In this document: piece by piece, positions 61,641-64,000 of the stretch
Layout: the number at the start of each line of letters is the position of its first letter
Numbering within the stretch: position 1 is the stretch's first letter
DNA from: Pseudonocardia sp. MH-G8
Lineage (GTDB): Bacteria > Actinomycetota > Actinomycetes > Mycobacteriales > Pseudonocardiaceae
Reading direction: 5' to 3'
Assembly (NCBI RefSeq): GCF_002262885.1
Contig: NZ_NKYF01000003.1
Location: forward strand, 1 to 64,000
DNA: 64,000 nucleotides
Notes under the pieces: model-generated
Databases searched by the model: none
Seen by the model: only the letters and a program-made list of their open reading frames with translations
Told to the model about the DNA's origin: nothing
Translations under genes and position numbers: made by a program

Positions 61641-63230
61641 GTGAAGAAGGGCTCACCAGAGCCGCCCGGCTCGGGAACCGCGGGACGCCGAGCCACCGCC
61701 GAGGCCGAGGCGCAGTACGCGCAGGCGCCGGTCTGGAAGGGCGAGCTCTACCTCGAGCTGCACCGGGGGACGCTCACCAGCCAGGCCGAGGTGAAGCGGG
61801 GCAACCGGACCTGCGAGCGGCTGTTCCACGAGGCGGAGGCCTGGGCCGCGGCCGCCGCGGCGCGCGGGCTCGCCGACTACCCCTACGACGAGCTCGACGC
61901 GCAGTGGCGCATGCTCCTGCTCCACCAGTTCCACGACCTGCTCCCCGGCACCGGCATCGCCTGGGTGCACCAGGAGACCCGGGAGAAGCACCGGGAGATC
62001 GCCGCCGCGCTCGAGACGATCATCACCCGGTCCCTGGCCGCCCTCGCCGGCCGCGGGGACACCGAGCTCGTCGCCAACGCCTCGCCCTTCGCCCGCCGCG
62101 ACGTGGCGGCCTACGCCCTCGCCCCGGTCGACGCCCCCGGCCGCGCCGAGGAGCCGAGCCGGGTGGAGCGCCGCGACGACGGCGGGTGGGAGCTGTCGAA
62201 CGCCCACCTGCGGGTGCGACTCGCGCCCGACGGCACGATCGTCTCCGCGGTCGTCGGCGGCCGGGAGTGCATCCCACCCGGCGCTCGCGGCAACCTCCTG
62301 CAGTTGCACCCCGACTTCCCCGTGGAGTGGGACGCCTGGGACGTCGACGAGTACTACCGCAACACGGTGCGCGACATCGACGCCGTCGACCGCATCGAGC
62401 CGGTCACGCTCGACGACGGCCGGCCCGGCGTCCGCGTCTTCCGGTCCTTCGGGCACGGCTCGTCGGCGGTGCAGCAGGTGTCCCTCGCCGCGGACACGGC
62501 GCGGGTCGACCTGGTCACCGAGGTCGACTGGCACGAGCAGGAGCACATCCTCAAGGTCGCCTTCCCCGTCGACGTCCACACCGACACGGCCGCCTACGAG
62601 ACGCAGTTCGGCCACCTGGTGCGTCCCACGCACGAGAACACCAGCTGGGAGGCCGCCCGCTTCGAGGTCGTGGCCCACCGCTGGGTGCACGTGGGCGAGC
62701 CCGACTTCGGCGCCGCGGTGGTCAACGACGCCACCTACGGCCACGACGTCACGCGGCACCCGCACCCCGACGGGGGCACCTTCACGACGGTGCGGCTGTC
62801 GCTGCTGCGCGGCCCGGTGTTCCCCGACCCCGAGACCGACCAGGGACGCCACACCACCCGGTACTCCCTCGTGCCCGGCGCCGCCGTCTCCGACGCGGTC
62901 CGCGAGGGGTACGCCCTCGGGACCCCCGAACGCCGGGTCACCGGCGCCGGCGCGGTCCGCCCGCTCGCCGCGGTCGAGGGGCCGGTGGTGCTGGAGACGG
63001 TGAAGCCGGCCGACGACCGGTCCGGCGACCTCGTCCTGCGCCTCTACGAGCCGCTCGGGGTCCGGGCCCGCGCCGCCGTGCGGCTGGACGTCCCGGTGAC
63101 CGGTGTCCGGGAGGTGGACCTGCTCGAGGACGACCGGCAGGGCAGCGCCCTGGACACCGTGGACGGTCAGGCGATCTCGCTGCGGCTGCGCCCGTTCGAG
63201 ATCGTCACGTTGCGGATGAGCGCCCGGTGA
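61641..63230 (+). pseudogene. GH38 alpha-mannosidase lacking the catalytic N-terminal half
   Basis: The 529 residues present match the middle and end of a GH38 alpha-mannosidase. APVWKGELYLELHRGTLTSQ and LLLHQFHDLLPGTGIAWVHQ belong to the boundary of the catalytic and middle domains. The rest is the beta-sandwich C-terminal half (FGHLVRPTHENTSWEAARFE, HRWVHVGEPDFGAAVVND). Family members have about 1000 residues; the first 450 or so, with the nucleophile Asp and most zinc ligands, are absent. A GTG at 61580, 8 bp after the permease stop, opens a different frame that may be the original N-terminus. An internal deletion of roughly 1.3 kb would explain both. Confidence 0.8.
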
Positions 63231-64000
63231 CCGGCGCCGACGCCCGTGCGGGAGTCCTCCCCCGCCCGTCCTGGTCGCCGCGGGTCTCGGCGAGCGGAGC
63301 GGTCGAACTGGCCGACACCTACGACCTCGCGGCGGCGACCCTGGCCGCCAACATCGTGCCCGGCCGGGACGCGACGGACCCGCCGCAGTACGTGCGCGCC
63401 GGGGCCGGCTACCCCGACCCGTGGACCCGGGACGCCGCGCTCAACGCCTGGGACGCGGTGTCGCTGCTGGCACCCGACGTCGCGGCCGCCACCCTGCGGA
63501 TGGTGTGCGAGGACGGCCCCGCCGGCCGGCTCGTCGCCCAGGACGCGCAGTGGTGGGACCAGATCGTGTGGGTCGTGGCGGCCGAGCGCCACGTCCGGGC
63601 GACCGGGGACCGGGAGTTCCTGCGGGAGGCCTACGGGATCGGCATCCGCACCCTGGCGGTCCTCGACGCCACCCGCTTCGACGCGACCTCCGAGCTCTAC
63701 CGCGGGCCGGCCCTGATGCAGGACGGCATCTCCGGCTTCCCCGCACCACCTGCGCGGGTCCCCGAGGGGTCGTCGTTCGTGCTGGACCATCCCGGGACCG
63801 ACATCATCGCCTGCCTGTCCACCAACGCGGTCTACGTCGGCGCCCTGCGGGCACTGGCCGCGATGGCCGGGGCGCTGGGCGAGCCCGAGGCCCCGCGCTT
63901 CGACGAGCGCGCCGGCGCGCTCGCCACCGCGATCGACACCGGGCTCCGGGACGACGCGCGCGGCGCCTACGGCTATCTCCGCCACTCCGACGGCACCCTG
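63227..64000 (+). CDS. Six-hairpin (alpha/alpha)6 glycosidase, N-terminal part
   Basis: The first 258 codons of a gene running off the window, starting with a GTG that overlaps the mannosidase stop (GTGA). Text such as DTYDLAAATLAANIVPGRDA, YPDPWTRDAALNAWDAVSLL and AQWWDQIVWVVAAERHVRAT fits the GH63/GH37/amylo-glucosidase-like (alpha/alpha)6 fold; WTRDAALN contains the likely acid Asp of such enzymes. There is no signal peptide, so it should act on imported oligosaccharide. The intact coupling to a broken upstream gene is notable. Exact family uncertain. Confidence 0.8.
   Translation, partial: MTGADARAGVLPRPSWSPRVSASGAVELADTYDLAAATLAANIVPGRDATDPPQYVRAGAGYPDPWTRDAALNAWDAVSLLAPDVAAATLRMVCEDGPAGRLVAQDAQWWDQIVWVVAAERHVRATGDREFLREAYGIGIRTLAVLDATRFDATSELYRGPALMQDGISGFPAPPARVPEGSSFVLDHPGTDIIACLSTNAVYVGALRALAAMAGALGEPEAPRFDERAGALATAIDTGLRDDARGAYGYLRHSDGTL

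Noticed and set aside
63167-63985. Minus-strand 272-codon frame at the right end.
   Set aside because: The plus strand has a coupled GTG start and a recognisable (alpha/alpha)6 glycosidase; the minus frame is its shadow.

Overview
The window is chromosomal DNA from a high-GC actinobacterium, most likely Pseudonocardia or a close Pseudonocardiaceae relative. The reasons are very G/C-rich third codon positions, many GTG starts with GTGA/ATGA stop-start overlaps, an actinobacterial 6C RNA, a mycothiol-type DinB protein, F420-type enzymes, a SARP regulator and an MsiK-type shared sugar ATPase. The backbone from 0.3 to 34 kb follows the order I remember for the Mycobacterium tuberculosis Rv3646c-Rv3667 region: acs, HAD phosphatase, Ssd/Tad pilus genes, DUF1998 helicase, the Rv3647c-like gene and topA. 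The genus is inferred, not proven.

Layout. 0-5.5 kb: start of an iron-sulfur oxidoreductase gene, acs, a DUF2306 membrane protein, a degenerate Fic protein, a HAD phosphatase and the 6C small RNA. 5.5-14.4 kb: an inserted sugar-uptake operon on the minus strand, consisting of a binding lipoprotein, two permeases, two paralogous GHL6-like glycosidases and a D-2-hydroxyacid dehydrogenase. A divergent GntR regulator faces it across two palindromic sites. 14.4-19.4 kb: DnaA-box-like sites, then the overlapping ssd-tadA-tadB-tadC-flp-tadE operon. 19.4-21.7 kb: a repeat-rich, element-like zone holding a 15-bp minisatellite, a 100-bp tandem repeat, a 36-bp perfect palindrome, a 60-bp hairpin repeat and two tiny divergent genes. 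21.7-34.8 kb: helicase, proton-pumping pyrophosphatase, three paralogous lipoproteins, HxlR/RidA, a LexA-box gene, topA, a GatB/YqeY protein and a phosphoesterase. 34.8-36.6 kb: tRNA-Pro with a decayed integrated element (duplicated tRNA 3' end, broken integrase, second copy of the 20-kb repeats) and gene fragments. 36.6-49.5 kb: an accessory catabolic block (DUF899, LLM oxidoreductase, FAD monooxygenase, alpha/beta hydrolase, broken SDR, secreted esterase) flanked by two large STAND-type regulators. 49.6-56.9 kb: small-molecule and resistance-type genes, an S9 peptidase and an ACT-GNAT acetyltransferase. 56.9-64 kb: a second sugar locus with a divergent MsiK ATPase, binding protein, two permeases, an N-terminally truncated GH38 alpha-mannosidase and a six-hairpin glycosidase that runs off the end.

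How parts may work together. The first sugar transporter has no ATPase of its own and could borrow the MsiK-type ATPase encoded 43 kb away. The ACT-GNAT protein resembles amino-acid-controlled lysine acetyltransferases whose known target is acetyl-CoA synthetase, and acs is in the same window. Two loci 15 kb apart share a mosaic of repeats and a gene fragment. This suggests two related mobile insertions, one of them at tRNA-Pro.

No system here can be called new with certainty. The best candidates for something undescribed are the paired GHL6 glycosidase/2-hydroxyacid dehydrogenase locus, the repeat mosaic with its A-D-L-T-V coding minisatellite, and the tandem two-cysteine lipoprotein family beside the pyrophosphatase.
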